Counted from the first letter of the stretch, positions 42,044 through 51,326 are shown. The stretch is 64,000 nucleotides of DNA from Actinomyces oris (GCF_001929375.1 NZ_MSGO01000014.1:1-64000); one strand, 5' to 3'. Translations and numbers: made by a program. The notes: generated by a model from the sequence alone, not told the origin.

Positions 42044-42697
42044 GTGGACAAGTTCATCCGACACACGGGTATAGGCGCCCCGTTGCGGCGCAGCGCCGTC
42101 GACACCGACCAGATCATCCCGGCGGTGTACCTCAAACGCATCACCCGCACCGGTTTCGACGACGCCCTGTTCGCCTCCTGGCGGGCCGGTGAGCCCGACT
42201 TCATCCTCAACCAGGAGGCCTACAAGCGGGCCTCGGTGCTCGTGGCCGGTCCTGACTTCGGCACGGGCTCCTCGCGAGAGCATGCCGTGTGGGCGCTCAA
42301 GGACTACGGCTTCAAGGTCGTCCTGGCCCCTCGCTTCGCCGACATCTTCCGCGGCAACGCCGGCAAGCAGGGACTGGTGGCCGGCGTGGTCTCCCAGGAG
42401 GACTGCGAACAGCTGTGGAAGATCCTCGAGACCGAGCCGGGCACCGAGGTGACGGTGGACCTGGAGGACCGCACGGTCGAGGCCGGATCCTTCCGCTGCG
42501 CCTTCTCCATCGACGACTACGTGCGCTGGATTCTCATGGAGGGGCTCGACGACATCTCCCTGACCCTCACCCAGGAGGACGCCATCCGCGCCTACGAGGA
42601 GGTCCGCCCGACCTTCAAGCCGCGCACTCTGCCGGCCAAGCACCTGCCTGCCCAGAAGGTCGTCTCGGCCCGGGCCGCGGACATGCCCCGTCCCTGA
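42044..42697 (+). CDS. leuD: 3-isopropylmalate dehydratase small subunit
   Basis: 217-residue swivel subunit pairing with Leu[32 protein letters not shown] and [14 protein letters not shown] are conserved. GTG 42044 has AAGGAG about 10 nt upstream. The gap from leuC contains a GGCCC/GGGCC hairpin. It ends the leu transcript; no leuB is present. Confidence 0.95.
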   Translation: MDKFIRHTGIGAPLRRSAVDTDQIIPAVYLKRITRTGFDDALFASWRAGEPDFILNQEAYKRASVLVAGPDFGTGSSREHAVWALKDYGFKVVLAPRFADIFRGNAGKQGLVAGVVSQEDCEQLWKILETEPGTEVTVDLEDRTVEAGSFRCAFSIDDYVRWILMEGLDDISLTLTQEDAIRAYEEVRPTFKPRTLPAKHLPAQKVVSARAADMPRP

Positions 42698-42760
42698 GTG
42701 GGACCGGGAGAGCTCGCAGTCGGCACGCGGAAGAGATCCTCCTCCGAGTTTCATCGATAT

Positions 42761-42775
42761 TGGCACGGTCTGCCA
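42761..42775. promoter_or_regulatory. Operator-like palindrome TGGCA-N5-TGCCA upstream of murA
   Basis: A perfect TGGCA-N5-TGCCA repeat lies in an AT-richer part of the 250-bp leuD-murA gap. A TATGCT -10 for murA follows at 42858-42863, and a 10-bp ATGACGTCAT palindrome at 42928-42937. Binding protein unknown. Confidence 0.35.
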
Positions 42776-42947
42776 TAGCATTAATCGGGACTTTCTGTGA
42801 GTCGAAGGCCACCTGATACAGCCCTGAAAAAGGTCCTGGGAGTCTCTCCGGTGTGCTTATGCTGGGACGGCCTCGCGCGCGCCTGCGCGGGGACTGGGTG
42901 AGCGGCTCACGCGCGCGGCACGCCCAGATGACGTCATGGAGGTGTGC

Positions 42948-44270
42948 ATGGTCGACGGTCTGCTCCAGGTCGAGGGCGGTCGCCCGCTGACTGGTGAGAT
43001 CACCGTCCGCGGAGCCAAGAACCTGGTTCCCAAGGCGATGGTGGCGGCGCTGCTGGGATCGTCTCCCTCGGTGCTGCGCAATGTCCCGCTCATTCGTGAC
43101 GTCGACGTGGTCTCAGGGCTGCTGAGCCTGCACGGCGTGAGCATCGACTACGACCAGCGCGAGGGCGTCCTCCAGCTGGACTCGTCCAAGGTCGAGTCGG
43201 CGCACATGGCCGACATCGACGCGCACGCCGGCTCCTCGCGCATCCCGATCCTCTTCTGCGGTCCGCTCCTGCACCGCCTGGGGGAGGCCTTCATCCCCGA
43301 CCTGGGCGGGTGCCGTATCGGTGATCGCCCCATCGACTTCCACCTGGAGATCCTGCGTCAGTTCGGCGCCGTGGTGGACAAACAGGCCCAGGGCATCCGG
43401 CTGACCGCGCCGCACGGTCTCAACGGCACTGTCATCGAGCTTCCCTACCCCTCAGTCGGCGCCACCGAGCAGACCCTGCTCACTGCTGTGCGCGCTCACG
43501 GACTGACCGAGCTGCGCAACGCCGCCGTCGAGCCCGAGATCATGGACCTGGTCGACGTCCTGCAGAAGATGGGCGCCATCATCTCGGTGGACACCGATCG
43601 CACCATCCACGTCGAGGGCGTCAACGAGCTGTGCGGCTACACTCACTCGGCCCTGCCGGACCGCATTGAGGCGGCCTCCTGGGCCTCGGCCGCCCTGGCC
43701 ACTCGCGGGGACGTGTTCGTGCGCGGAGCCCACCAGAGCCACATGACCACCTTCCTCAACACCTTCCGCAAGGTGGGGGGAGCCTTCGACGTCACCGATG
43801 AGGGCATCCGCTTCTACCACCCCGGTGGGGACCTGAAGTCGATCGTGGTGGAGACCAACGTCCACCCCGGCTTCATGACCGACTGGCAGCAGCCTCTCGT
43901 CGTGGCGCTCACCCAGGCCCAGGGCCTGTCCATCGTCCACGAGACCGTCTACGAGAACCGCTTCGGATTCACCGGAGCCCTTCGCAAGATGGGGGCCACC
44001 ATCCAGGTCTACCGCGAGTGCCTGGGCGGCACCGAGTGCCGCTTCGGCCAGCGCAACTTCTACCACTCCGCGGTCATCTCCGGGCCCACGCCCCTGACCG
44101 GTGCCGACATCGTTGTGCCCGACCTGCGCGGCGGCTTCTCCCACCTCATCGCGGCTCTGGCCGCCGAGGGCACCAGCCGGGTCGAGGGCGTCAACCTCAT
44201 CGACCGCGGCTACGAGCACTTCATGTCCAAGCTGGAGTCCCTCAACGCCGCCGTCACCCGCCTGGCCTGA
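42948..44270 (+). CDS. murA: UDP-N-acetylglucosamine 1-carboxyvinyltransferase
   Basis: 440-residue enzyme of the first committed peptidoglycan step, transferring enolpyruvate to UDP-GlcNAc. GAKNLVPK carries the substrate lysine, the loop cysteine is C122 in GGCRIGDRP (so fosfomycin-sensitive type), and the C-terminal DLRGGFSHLIAALAAEG holds the conserved Arg. ATG 42948 follows GGAGGT by 4-6 nt; the upstream ATG 42936 contains that site. Preceded by a promoter with a GC-rich leader. Confidence 0.96.
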   Translation: MVDGLLQVEGGRPLTGEITVRGAKNLVPKAMVAALLGSSPSVLRNVPLIRDVDVVSGLLSLHGVSIDYDQREGVLQLDSSKVESAHMADIDAHAGSSRIPILFCGPLLHRLGEAFIPDLGGCRIGDRPIDFHLEILRQFGAVVDKQAQGIRLTAPHGLNGTVIELPYPSVGATEQTLLTAVRAHGLTELRNAAVEPEIMDLVDVLQKMGAIISVDTDRTIHVEGVNELCGYTHSALPDRIEAASWASAALATRGDVFVRGAHQSHMTTFLNTFRKVGGAFDVTDEGIRFYHPGGDLKSIVVETNVHPGFMTDWQQPLVVALTQAQGLSIVHETVYENRFGFTGALRKMGATIQVYRECLGGTECRFGQRNFYHSAVISGPTPLTGADIVVPDLRGGFSHLIAALAAEGTSRVEGVNLIDRGYEHFMSKLESLNAAVTRLA

Positions 44271-44274
44271 GGCG

Positions 44275-44288
44275 GGCCGGCGCCGGCC
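44275..44288 (+). terminator. Weak hairpin after murA
   Basis: A 14-bp perfect palindrome GGCCGGCGCCGGCC just after the murA stop can fold as a 5-bp stem with 4-nt loop. No T tract. Confidence 0.35.
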
Positions 44289-44373
44289 GTGTCCCCGTGA
44301 GGTCGGAAGGTCGGGGCGCACGTGCGGGCCACGGGCTCAGCTCGGGCAGCCTCGTTCAGCGCGCTGAAGCGGA

Positions 44374-44379
44374 TAGAGT
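44374..44379 (+). promoter_or_regulatory. -10 box TAGAGT, leaderless plsC start
   Basis: TAGAGT lies 6 nt before the GTG at 44386. Confidence 0.6.
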
Positions 44380-44385
44380 TCACCT

Positions 44386-45171
44386 GTGCCTGCAACACGC
44401 CCCATGACCCCGTTCTACCGCTTCGCCGCACGCGGGGCGATCATCCCGTTCCTCAAGATGGTCTCCCGGCAGAGGGTGACCGGTCTGGAGAACATTCCCC
44501 GCGAGGGCGGCTTCATCGCCGTGGCCAACCACCTGACCGACCTCGACTCGCTCACGGCCATGCGGGCCCTGGTCGATGCCGATGTCCCCGTCTACTCCCT
44601 GGCCAAGTCCACCCTGTTCAAGGTGCCGGTGCTCGGCTCCATCCTGAGGGCCGGAGGCCAGATCCCGGTCCAGCGGGGCACACAGAATGCGGCCACGGCC
44701 CTCAAGGCCGCCAGTGATGTCCTGGCCGACGGCGGCGCCATCATGATCTTCCCCGAGGGCACGCTCTCCCGAGACCCCCTCAAGTGGCCGATGGTGGCCA
44801 AGACCGGGGCGGCCCGGCTGGCCATGGCCAGCGGTGCCCCCGTCCTGCCCATGGGGCAGTGGGGCGCTCACGAGATCCTGGACACCTACGGGCGTTCCTT
44901 CCGTCCCTTCCCGCGCAAGGACGTGCGCGTCACCATCGGTGAGCTCATGGACCTGTCCCGCTTCGGCTCGGACACCCAGGACCGCGAGGCCGTGCGCGCC
45001 TGCACCGCCGAGATCATGCGGGCCATCACCTCCCTGGTGGAGGAGCTCCGTGGGGAGAAGGCCCCCCGCCCCTTCGACATGCACTACGACGGCGACCCCG
45101 GCAAGGGAAGGATCGGCGTGCGCCGCCCCGACCCGCTGCCCGAGGCGGACACTCAGGAGGAGGGCCAGTGA
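44386..45171 (+). CDS. plsC: 1-acyl-sn-glycerol-3-phosphate acyltransferase
   Basis: 261-residue acyltransferase making phosphatidate for phospholipids. The catalytic H-x4-D is in NHLTDLDS, the substrate block is FPEGTLSRD, and ARLAMASGAPVLPMG is typical. The start is GTG, 6 nt after TAGAGT. It overlaps gpsA by 4 bp (GTGA), coupling two enzymes that share the glycerol-3-phosphate route. Confidence 0.9.
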   Translation: MPATRPMTPFYRFAARGAIIPFLKMVSRQRVTGLENIPREGGFIAVANHLTDLDSLTAMRALVDADVPVYSLAKSTLFKVPVLGSILRAGGQIPVQRGTQNAATALKAASDVLADGGAIMIFPEGTLSRDPLKWPMVAKTGAARLAMASGAPVLPMGQWGAHEILDTYGRSFRPFPRKDVRVTIGELMDLSRFGSDTQDREAVRACTAEIMRAITSLVEELRGEKAPRPFDMHYDGDPGKGRIGVRRPDPLPEADTQEEGQ

Positions 45172-46223
45172 ACGGCGTCGAGCACGCAACGAGCGCACCG
45201 GTGCGCCGGGCCGCGGCCGTGATCGGCTCAGGCGCCTGGGGCACCACCTTCGCCGCTCTCCTGGCCCAGGCCGGTACGCCCACGACGATCTGGGCCCGGC
45301 GCCAGGAGGTGGCCGAGGAGATCAATGCCGGCACCAACGAGCGCTACGTCCCCGGTCACCGCCTGCCGCAGGGATTGAAGGCGACCACCGACCTGGCCGA
45401 AGCGGTCACGGGGGCGGGCATCGTCGTCGTGGCCGTGCCCTCCCAGGAGGCCCGGGGGGTCCTGAAGCCCCTCCGGGGCGCCCTGGCCGACGACGCCGTG
45501 GCCGTCTCCCTCATGAAGGGCATCGAGCTGGGCACCGGGCTGCGGATGAGCGAGGTCCTGGCCGAGGTCCTGGGCATCGACTCCTCCCGTGTCGTGGTCG
45601 TCTCCGGCCCCAACCTCGCCGACGAGATCGCTGCGGGCCAGCCCACCGCCACCGTCGTGGCCGCCGACGACGAGCAGGTCGCCGCCCGGATCGCCTCCCT
45701 GTGCGCCACCGGCACCTTCCGTCCCTACACCAACACCGATGTCCTGGGCGTCGAGCTGTGCGGGGCGGTCAAGAACGTCATCGCCCTGGCCGTCGGCGCG
45801 GCCGCGGGCCGGGGCCTGGGGGACAACTCCAAGGCCACGATCATCACCCGGGGCCTGGTGGAGATCACCCGCCTGGGCCTCAAGCTCGGGGCTCGCCCGG
45901 AGACCTTCTCCGGGCTGGCAGGCATGGGGGACCTGGTGGCCACCTGCTCCTCGCCACTGAGCCGCAACCAGACCTTCGGCCGCCGCCTCGGCGAGGGGAT
46001 GAGCGTGGCTGAGGCTGCTGCGGCCTCCCGGGGCGTGGCCGAGGGAGCCAAGTCGGCCCGCGCCGTCCTCGACCTGGCCCGGGCTCACGGTGTGGACATG
46101 CCGATCACCTCCGGAGTCGTCACCGTCGTCGAGGGCGCCGCCAGCGTCGCTCAGGTGACTGACGCGCTGCTGGCACGTCCCCGCAAGGCCGAGGGCGTTC
46201 ACGCGGCGCCGTCTCAGGCCTAG
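45168..46223 (+). CDS. gpsA: Glycerol-3-phosphate dehydrogenase [NAD(P)+]
   Basis: 351-residue enzyme making sn-glycerol-3-phosphate from dihydroxyacetone phosphate for phospholipids. GSGAWGTTFA is the nucleotide fold, SLMKGIE and CGAVKNVIALAVG contain active lysines, and GLAGMGDLVATCSS is conserved. The GTG start overlaps the plsC stop. It supplies the substrate for the acyltransferase pathway encoded upstream. Confidence 0.95.
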   Translation: MNGVEHATSAPVRRAAAVIGSGAWGTTFAALLAQAGTPTTIWARRQEVAEEINAGTNERYVPGHRLPQGLKATTDLAEAVTGAGIVVVAVPSQEARGVLKPLRGALADDAVAVSLMKGIELGTGLRMSEVLAEVLGIDSSRVVVVSGPNLADEIAAGQPTATVVAADDEQVAARIASLCATGTFRPYTNTDVLGVELCGAVKNVIALAVGAAAGRGLGDNSKATIITRGLVEITRLGLKLGARPETFSGLAGMGDLVATCSSPLSRNQTFGRRLGEGMSVAEAAAASRGVAEGAKSARAVLDLARAHGVDMPITSGVVTVVEGAASVAQVTDALLARPRKAEGVHAAPSQA

Positions 46224-46295
46224 CCTCCCCGGCCCGTGAAAGCCGTCTTTATTCCGGGTCTGTTGTGCGTTATCAGCATGCGGGGCGCCGCGCGG

Positions 46296-46301
46296 TAGCG
46301 T
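46296..46301 (+). promoter_or_regulatory. -10 box TAGCGT, leaderless ddl start
   Basis: TAGCGT lies 7 nt before the ATG at 46309. Confidence 0.6.
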
Positions 46302-46308
46302 GGGACCT

Positions 46309-47475
46309 ATGACAGCCCTCCAGGAAACCGACCCCTCCGTGCCCAGCTCTGACAAGTCCACAGTGCGTGTTGCCGTCGTCTTCGGCGGACGCAGCGGCGA
46401 GCACACGATCTCCTGCGCCACCGCCGCCGGTGTCCTGTCAGCCATTGACCGCGACCGCTACGAGGTCCTTCCGGTGGGCATCACGCCCGAGGGCCAGTGG
46501 CTCCTCGTCGAGGACGATCCGGCCGCCCTCGAGCTCAGCGACAACCGGCCCCCGGTGACCATCACCGCCGAGGGCCTGGGGCGGGGGAGACTCGCCGCCC
46601 CCCTGGGAGGCGGCGAGCTCACAGTGCTCGGCCCCACGGGGCCTGAGACCCTGGGCCAGGTCGACGTCGTCCTGCCGCTGCTGCACGGGCCCTACGGTGA
46701 GGACGGAACCATCCAGGGCATGCTGGAGATGATGGGTCTTGCCTACGTCGGCTGCGGGGTGCTGGCCAGTGCCGCGGGCATGGACAAGCAGGTCACCAAG
46801 GTGCTCCTGGGGGCCGCGGGCATCGCCACGGCGCCGCACGTCGTCGTCGGTCCTCACGCCTGGAGGCGCGACCCCGAGGCGATCCTGGAGGCCTGTCGGT
46901 CCCTGACCTACCCCCTGTTCGTCAAGCCCGCCCGTGCCGGCTCCTCCCTGGGCATCAGCAAGGTCGACCGCCCCGAGGATCTCCCCGGGGCCATCGAGGC
47001 GGCCCGTGCGGTCGACCCCAAGGTCCTCGTGGAGAGCGGCATCGTCGGACGCGAGGTCGAGGTCGCCGTTCTTCAGGGCCGCGGCGACGACGCCCCCCGG
47101 GTGGCCGAGCCCGGCGAGATCGCCATGGACGCCTCCCAGGGCGCCGGCGAGTTCTACGACTACGAGACCAAGTACCTGGCCCACGACGCCGTCGCCATGG
47201 TCTGCCCGGCGCGCATCGACCCCGAGGCACGCGAGCTCATCATGGACACCGCCGCACGGGCCTTCGAGGCGGTCGGCTGCGAGGGACTGGCCCGGGTCGA
47301 CTTCTTCCTCACCGATACCGGCGAGGCGGTCGTCAACGAGATCAACACGATGCCCGGCTTCACCCCCTTCTCCATGTACCCCTACATGTGGCAGGTCTCC
47401 GGCCTGGGCTACACCGAGCTGGTCTCCGAGCTCATCGAGCTGGCCGTGGCCCGCTCCACCGATGTCAACCGCTGA
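46309..47475 (+). CDS. ddl: D-alanine--D-alanine ligase
   Basis: 388-residue ATP-grasp ligase making D-Ala-D-Ala for peptidoglycan. GGRSGEHTISC, LLHGPYGEDGTIQGMLEM, KPARAGSSLGISK and NEINTMPGFT are all intact. ATG 46309 is fixed by TAGCGT 7 nt upstream. Its last 14 bp overlap thiL in another frame, so the two are coupled. Confidence 0.96.
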   Translation: MTALQETDPSVPSSDKSTVRVAVVFGGRSGEHTISCATAAGVLSAIDRDRYEVLPVGITPEGQWLLVEDDPAALELSDNRPPVTITAEGLGRGRLAAPLGGGELTVLGPTGPETLGQVDVVLPLLHGPYGEDGTIQGMLEMMGLAYVGCGVLASAAGMDKQVTKVLLGAAGIATAPHVVVGPHAWRRDPEAILEACRSLTYPLFVKPARAGSSLGISKVDRPEDLPGAIEAARAVDPKVLVESGIVGREVEVAVLQGRGDDAPRVAEPGEIAMDASQGAGEFYDYETKYLAHDAVAMVCPARIDPEARELIMDTAARAFEAVGCEGLARVDFFLTDTGEAVVNEINTMPGFTPFSMYPYMWQVSGLGYTELVSELIELAVARSTDVNR

Positions 47476-48565
47476 GCCGGCCCCATCCGGCGCAGCGGGG
47501 GAGGATACGAGGGTCGGTGACCTCAGCGAGGAGGAGCTCCTCGCCGTCATCACCCCCCTCCTGCCCCGTGGCCCGCAGACCCCCGTCGGAACGGGGGACG
47601 ACTGCGCGGTCCTGTCCTTCCCCGACTCGCGCACGGCGGTGAGCACCGATGTCCTGGTCGAGGGGCGCCACTTCCGCACCCAGTGGTCCACGGGCCACGA
47701 CGTCGGGGCGAGGGCCGCGGCCCAGAACCTCGCCGACGCCGCCGCCATGGGCGCCAGGCCGGTTGCGCTCGTCGTCGGCCTGGTCATGCCTGCGGCCACC
47801 CCGGTCGGCTGGGTGCGGGACTTCGCCCAAGGACTGGCCCAGGGCTGTGAGCCCTGCGGAGCGGGCGTCGTGGGCGGCGACCTCAGCGCCGGTGACTCCC
47901 TGGTCGTGGCCGTCACGGTCCTGGGTGACCTCGAGGGCAGAGCCCCGGTTCTGCGAAGCGGTGCCCGGCCCGGTGACATCGTCGTGCACGTCGGGACCCT
48001 GGGGCGCAGCGCGGCGGGCCTCGCCCTGCTCAGCGCGGGTACCGGCTGCGCATCAGGTTCGTGCTCCGCTGTCCCCGAAGGCCGGGATCGCTCTCAGGCC
48101 CGGGCCTGCATCGAGGCATTCCGCGCCCCCACCCCGCCCCTGGCAGCGGGCAGCGAGCTGGCACTGGCCGGAGCCACCTCCATGCTGGACGTCTCCGACG
48201 GGCTGCTGCGCGACGCCGGTCGGATCGCCCGAGCCAGCGGCGTCGTCATCGACCTCGACGATCCAGATAACCTGCCGGACGCGTCCTTCCTCGACCCGGT
48301 GGCCGCTCTTGTGAATGCTCACGACGGATCGGACGCTCGCGACCTGGCCCGCAGCTGGCTGCTCACCGGGGGAGAGGACCACGGACTGCTCGCCACCGTC
48401 CCGGCAGACGCCCTCGAGCGGCTACCCGCCGGGGCCAGAGTGATCGGCCGGGTCCTGAGCCCGCAGTCCTCACCGGCTCGCGTGCTGGGGCACCGGCCGG
48501 GCGTCCTCCTGGCAGGAGAAACGGCGCAGGAGCACACCGGGTGGGACCACTTCTCTCACACCTGA
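47462..48565 (+). CDS. thiL: Thiamine-monophosphate kinase
   Basis: 367-residue PurM-like kinase converting thiamine monophosphate to thiamine diphosphate. GTGDDCAVL, STDVLVEGRHF, GGDLSAGDSLV, MLDVSDGLLRDAGR and TGGEDHGLL are the metal and ATP motifs. ATG 47462 overlaps ddl by 14 bp; GTG 47516 (VGDLSEEE) is an alternative start nearer to the family average. The long in-frame extension from 46934 is antisense-like noise across ddl. Confidence 0.92.
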   Translation: MSTAEPAPSGAAGEDTRVGDLSEEELLAVITPLLPRGPQTPVGTGDDCAVLSFPDSRTAVSTDVLVEGRHFRTQWSTGHDVGARAAAQNLADAAAMGARPVALVVGLVMPAATPVGWVRDFAQGLAQGCEPCGAGVVGGDLSAGDSLVVAVTVLGDLEGRAPVLRSGARPGDIVVHVGTLGRSAAGLALLSAGTGCASGSCSAVPEGRDRSQARACIEAFRAPTPPLAAGSELALAGATSMLDVSDGLLRDAGRIARASGVVIDLDDPDNLPDASFLDPVAALVNAHDGSDARDLARSWLLTGGEDHGLLATVPADALERLPAGARVIGRVLSPQSSPARVLGHRPGVLLAGETAQEHTGWDHFSHT

Positions 48566-48612
48566 ACACCTGACGGGCCCTACCCCGTTGGAGGGGTACC
48601 GGACACGACAAA

Positions 48613-48641
48613 GGCCGCCGACTGCTTGCGCAGCGGCGGCC
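48613..48641. terminator. Terminator between thiL and rpmB
   Basis: GGCCGCCG-A-CTGC and GCAG-CGGCGGCC form a 12-bp stem with one bulged A and a 4-nt loop. On the minus strand TTT follows, favouring rpmB termination. Confidence 0.8.
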
Positions 48642-48670
48642 CCGTGCTCGAAGGACTCGAGATGACGCGC

Positions 48671-48862
48671 TCAGATGTTGCGCGTCACCTTCCCGGCCTT
48701 GAGGCAGGACGTGCACACGTTGAGGCGCTTGGGGGCGCCGCCCACGAGAGCACGCACACGCTGGATGTTGGGGTTCCACCGGCGGTTGGTCCGCACGTGG
48801 GAGTGCGAGACGCTCTTGCCGAAGATGGGGCCCTTGCCGCAAACGTCGCACACAGCAGCCAC
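48671..48862 (-). CDS. rpmB: 50S ribosomal protein L28 (zinc-binding C+ form)
   Basis: 63-residue ribosomal protein: CDVCGKGPIFGKSVSHSHVR and RWNPNIQRVRAL. Two C-x2-C pairs (CDVC, CTSC) make it the zinc-binding form. GTG 48862 lies 7 nt after AGGAG; a start at 48883 would add seven residues. It has its own promoter (48956-48984) and a structured leader. Confidence 0.95.
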   Translation of the reverse strand: MAAVCDVCGKGPIFGKSVSHSHVRTNRRWNPNIQRVRALVGGAPKRLNVCTSCLKAGKVTRNI

Positions 48863-48903
48863 GGTCTCACTCCTGATCTTCAATGCTTCAACGCTCAGGC
48901 AAC

Positions 48904-48947
48904 TGCCCGGCGTCAGGTCTTACCGCCCAGGCGCGAGGCGCCGGGCA
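48904..48947 (-). ncRNA. Structured 5' leader of rpmB
   Basis: Just after the predicted start of transcription, TGCCCGGCG pairs with CGCCGGGCA (48939-48947 with 48904-48912), a 9-bp perfect stem closing a 26-nt inner region. It ends about 40 nt before the start codon. An autoregulatory L28 leader is possible; no known motif is claimed. Confidence 0.4.
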
Positions 48948-48955
48948 ACCCGAAC

Positions 48956-48984
48956 ACAATAGCGGACCCGCGCGCGGCCCCCAA
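48956..48984 (-). promoter_or_regulatory. rpmB promoter
   Basis: On the minus strand TTGGGG (48984-48979) and TATTGT (48961-48956) are exactly 17 bp apart. Confidence 0.6.
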
Positions 48985-49376
48985 GCCGCAGCGGCGTGCG
49001 TTCGGGCACATGCCGCCGTGCTTGAGGGGCGGGAGTCAACACGGACTCAGCAGAAAATGTGACAAACATCATCATCTGATGAACGTGTGCTCTAAGCGGA
49101 TGTGGTGGTAGTGGCCTGACCAGCGCGCCGGTGCCCAGAATGCCCCTTCGGCTCTCCGTCGCTCTGGGCAAGGTCCCGGTGCGGGTGTCTCGCTCCGGTG
49201 GGAGGAATGTGCCTGGGAAGGTACTCTGAAACCACATATCAAACCAAAGGCTCTGCCCAGCCATGGACCAGGCTCGCTGAACGCCTGCACATATGCAGAT
49301 CATGCAATGGAACAGAAGGTGTTCGCAGCGTGACACATGGTGTGCTGGTCGTAGCCAGGATCCAGGGGAGGCGAAG
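48985..49376. other. Long intergenic region between rpmB and the DAK2 gene
   Basis: About 390 bp without a convincing gene. It holds the 14-bp palindrome TCATCATCTGATGA (49069-49082) in an AT-richer patch, a TACTCT box (49222-49227) that may be the -10 for the DAK2 gene with a leader of about 145 nt, and a five-codon frame MDQAR (49263-49280). Composition is less GC-rich than the flanks. Confidence 0.5.
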
Positions 49377-51326
49377 ATGGCGCAGTCTCAAGGACACCGC
49401 CCCGTTACCCCTGTCTCAGGGAGCCATGTGCTGCAGGGGGCCGCAGTGCGGCGCTGGATCGCGCTGGCGGAGATCGTTGCCGATCAGACCCGGGATCTCG
49501 TCGACTTCCTCAATGTCTTCCCCGTGCCGGACGCGGATACCGGAACCAACGTCCTGCTCACCCTGCGCTCGGCCTCCGACGCCCTCCACCGCCTGGGGCG
49601 GGCCGCTGATGCCGCCCAGGTGGCTCGCGCCGCAGCCGACGGCGCCGTTCGGGGAGCCCGCGGGAACTCGGGTCTTCTGGTCTCCCAGGCCCTGGCCGCC
49701 TTCGCCGACGTCTGCGCCGAGGCCCCGGATCCCACCGCCCTGCGCCCCGTCGAGCTCGTGCACGTCTACGAGGCCATGGCGGACACCACCTGGGCGGCGG
49801 TCTCCCGCCCGGTCTCGGGGACCCTGCTGTCGGTCGCTCGGGACGCGGCCACGGCCGCCCGCTCCGCCCTGGAGGAGGCGACCGCGAGCTCGCCCGCGAC
49901 CCTGAGCCTCATCGCCGCCGCCGCAGCCTTCGGCGCCCAGGAGTCCGTTGTGGAGACCGCGGGCCTCGGGCACGGCCCGGTGGATGCCGGGGGAGCGGCC
50001 TTCATGCTGCTGCTGACCTGCCTGTCGGACACCATCGACGCGATTCAGGACGCGGGCCCCGGGACGACTGATGCCCCGGAGCTGCGCCAGGGCCACCAGG
50101 ACGCCGACGAGCACGCCCCTTACACCGCCGTCGCCCGTCAGATGCTCACCGACCTGGCCGCAGGCGGGGTGCCGCACAGCGTCGGTCCCGAGCCCCTGGG
50201 CATGTCCACCGGCGAGTTCGAGGTGATGTACCTGCTGGAGGCGACCGCGGTCCAGGCCGGTCAGCTGCGCCGGGACCTGGAGCACATCGGCGACTCCGTG
50301 GGCGTCGTCGGCACCCCGGACGCACTGGGGGTGGGCCTCTACCAGGTCCACGTCCACACCGACACTCCTCGGGCCGCCCTGCCGCACGCGGGCCGCGCCC
50401 GCCAGATCTGCATCCACCACCTCCACCCCACCGCCCTGGTGAGCTCCACGGACGAGCCCCCGTCCCCGTGGGGGGCGCTCGACTCCGACCCCACGGGCCA
50501 CGTGGTCTCCTTCGAGCGTCTGGCCGCGCGCCGGGCTGAGCGCAAGGCGAAGTCGGTGCGCATGCACCCCTCCCAGGCGGCCTCTGCCCGCCCCTCGCCA
50601 GTGGATGCCCCGCGTCTGGCCGTGCGCTCGCGGCAGTCCGGCGTCGGTGTCATCGCCTGCACCCGGGCCCCCGGGCTCATCGAGCAGCTCGCCCGCTCCG
50701 ACGCCGCCGTCGTCCTCAACCCGGATCGGGAGGGGATCGCCCGCGCCGCCGCGGACCTGGGGGCCTCCCAGGTCATCGTGCTGCCCTGCGACACCGCCTG
50801 CACCGAGGCGGCCCACGATGCCGCCCGCTTCCTGGCGGCCCGCTCCGCCGTCTCCACCGTCCGCCCACCGGCGGGGACCCGTCAGGCGGGAGCCGCTCGC
50901 GAGACCGCCCGCGTCGGGGGGCAGTCGGATCGCTATGCGGCCGAGGGCATTCAGCTCCTCGTGTGCGACACCGACGACGAGGCCCGAGTCCTGGCCGCCA
51001 CGGTCGCCCTGGCAGGCAGGGGCGAGGAGGCCGAGCTGGCCGACCTGGCCCGCCGCGCCTGGAGCGCCGCCGCGGGGCTGCGCACCATCGCCCTCAACGG
51101 GGCCCAGGCCGACGGCGAGGCCGTGGCTCGCGCCGTGGCCTCGGCGCTGCGGCCCTCCGATGAGCTGCTCACCGTCATCACCGGCCGCAACGCCGGCCGC
51201 GACGTCGGCGCCCTTGCCGCCAGCGCGGCGGTGGGGGCCCGGGGGCACGTGGTCGGTGAGGACGTGGAGGTCGCCGTCCATGCGGGCGGACAGGAGCACC
51301 CTGACGTCCTCATCGCCATCGAGTGA
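49377..51326 (+). CDS. DAK2/DegV-like protein (FakA-type fatty acid kinase or phosphatase homologue)
   Basis: 649-residue protein. The N-terminal DhaL domain (about 20-215) has FPVPDADTGTN, GARGNSGLLVS and the metal aspartates; the middle and C-terminal parts (about 240-649) match the DAK-phosphatase region of FakA proteins, with a diverged C-terminus NGAQADGEAVARAVASAL. In Firmicutes FakA phosphorylates FakB-bound fatty acids; here the rpmB-DAK2-recG order is typical of many bacteria and the substrate is not proven. ATG 49377 follows GGGGAGG by 5 nt. Confidence 0.85.
   Translation: MAQSQGHRPVTPVSGSHVLQGAAVRRWIALAEIVADQTRDLVDFLNVFPVPDADTGTNVLLTLRSASDALHRLGRAADAAQVARAAADGAVRGARGNSGLLVSQALAAFADVCAEAPDPTALRPVELVHVYEAMADTTWAAVSRPVSGTLLSVARDAATAARSALEEATASSPATLSLIAAAAAFGAQESVVETAGLGHGPVDAGGAAFMLLLTCLSDTIDAIQDAGPGTTDAPELRQGHQDADEHAPYTAVARQMLTDLAAGGVPHSVGPEPLGMSTGEFEVMYLLEATAVQAGQLRRDLEHIGDSVGVVGTPDALGVGLYQVHVHTDTPRAALPHAGRARQICIHHLHPTALVSSTDEPPSPWGALDSDPTGHVVSFERLAARRAERKAKSVRMHPSQAASARPSPVDAPRLAVRSRQSGVGVIACTRAPGLIEQLARSDAAVVLNPDREGIARAAADLGASQVIVLPCDTACTEAAHDAARFLAARSAVSTVRPPAGTRQAGAARETARVGGQSDRYAAEGIQLLVCDTDDEARVLAATVALAGRGEEAELADLARRAWSAAAGLRTIALNGAQADGEAVARAVASALRPSDELLTVITGRNAGRDVGALAASAAVGARGHVVGEDVEVAVHAGGQEHPDVLIAIE

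Noticed and set aside
46934-47461. Long N-terminal extension of the thiL frame across ddl
   Set aside because: It lies in an alternative frame of ddl with Pro/Arg/Ser shadow composition; ThiL similarity begins only after 47462.
49263-49280. Five-codon frame MDQAR in the DAK2 leader
   Set aside because: No -10 box at leaderless distance, no Shine-Dalgarno and no pairing with the downstream start; too short to support.
49198-49905. 235-codon frame at the start of the DAK2 gene
   Set aside because: Frame-shifted shadow of the DAK2 coding region, rich in Pro/Arg/Ser, with no domain.
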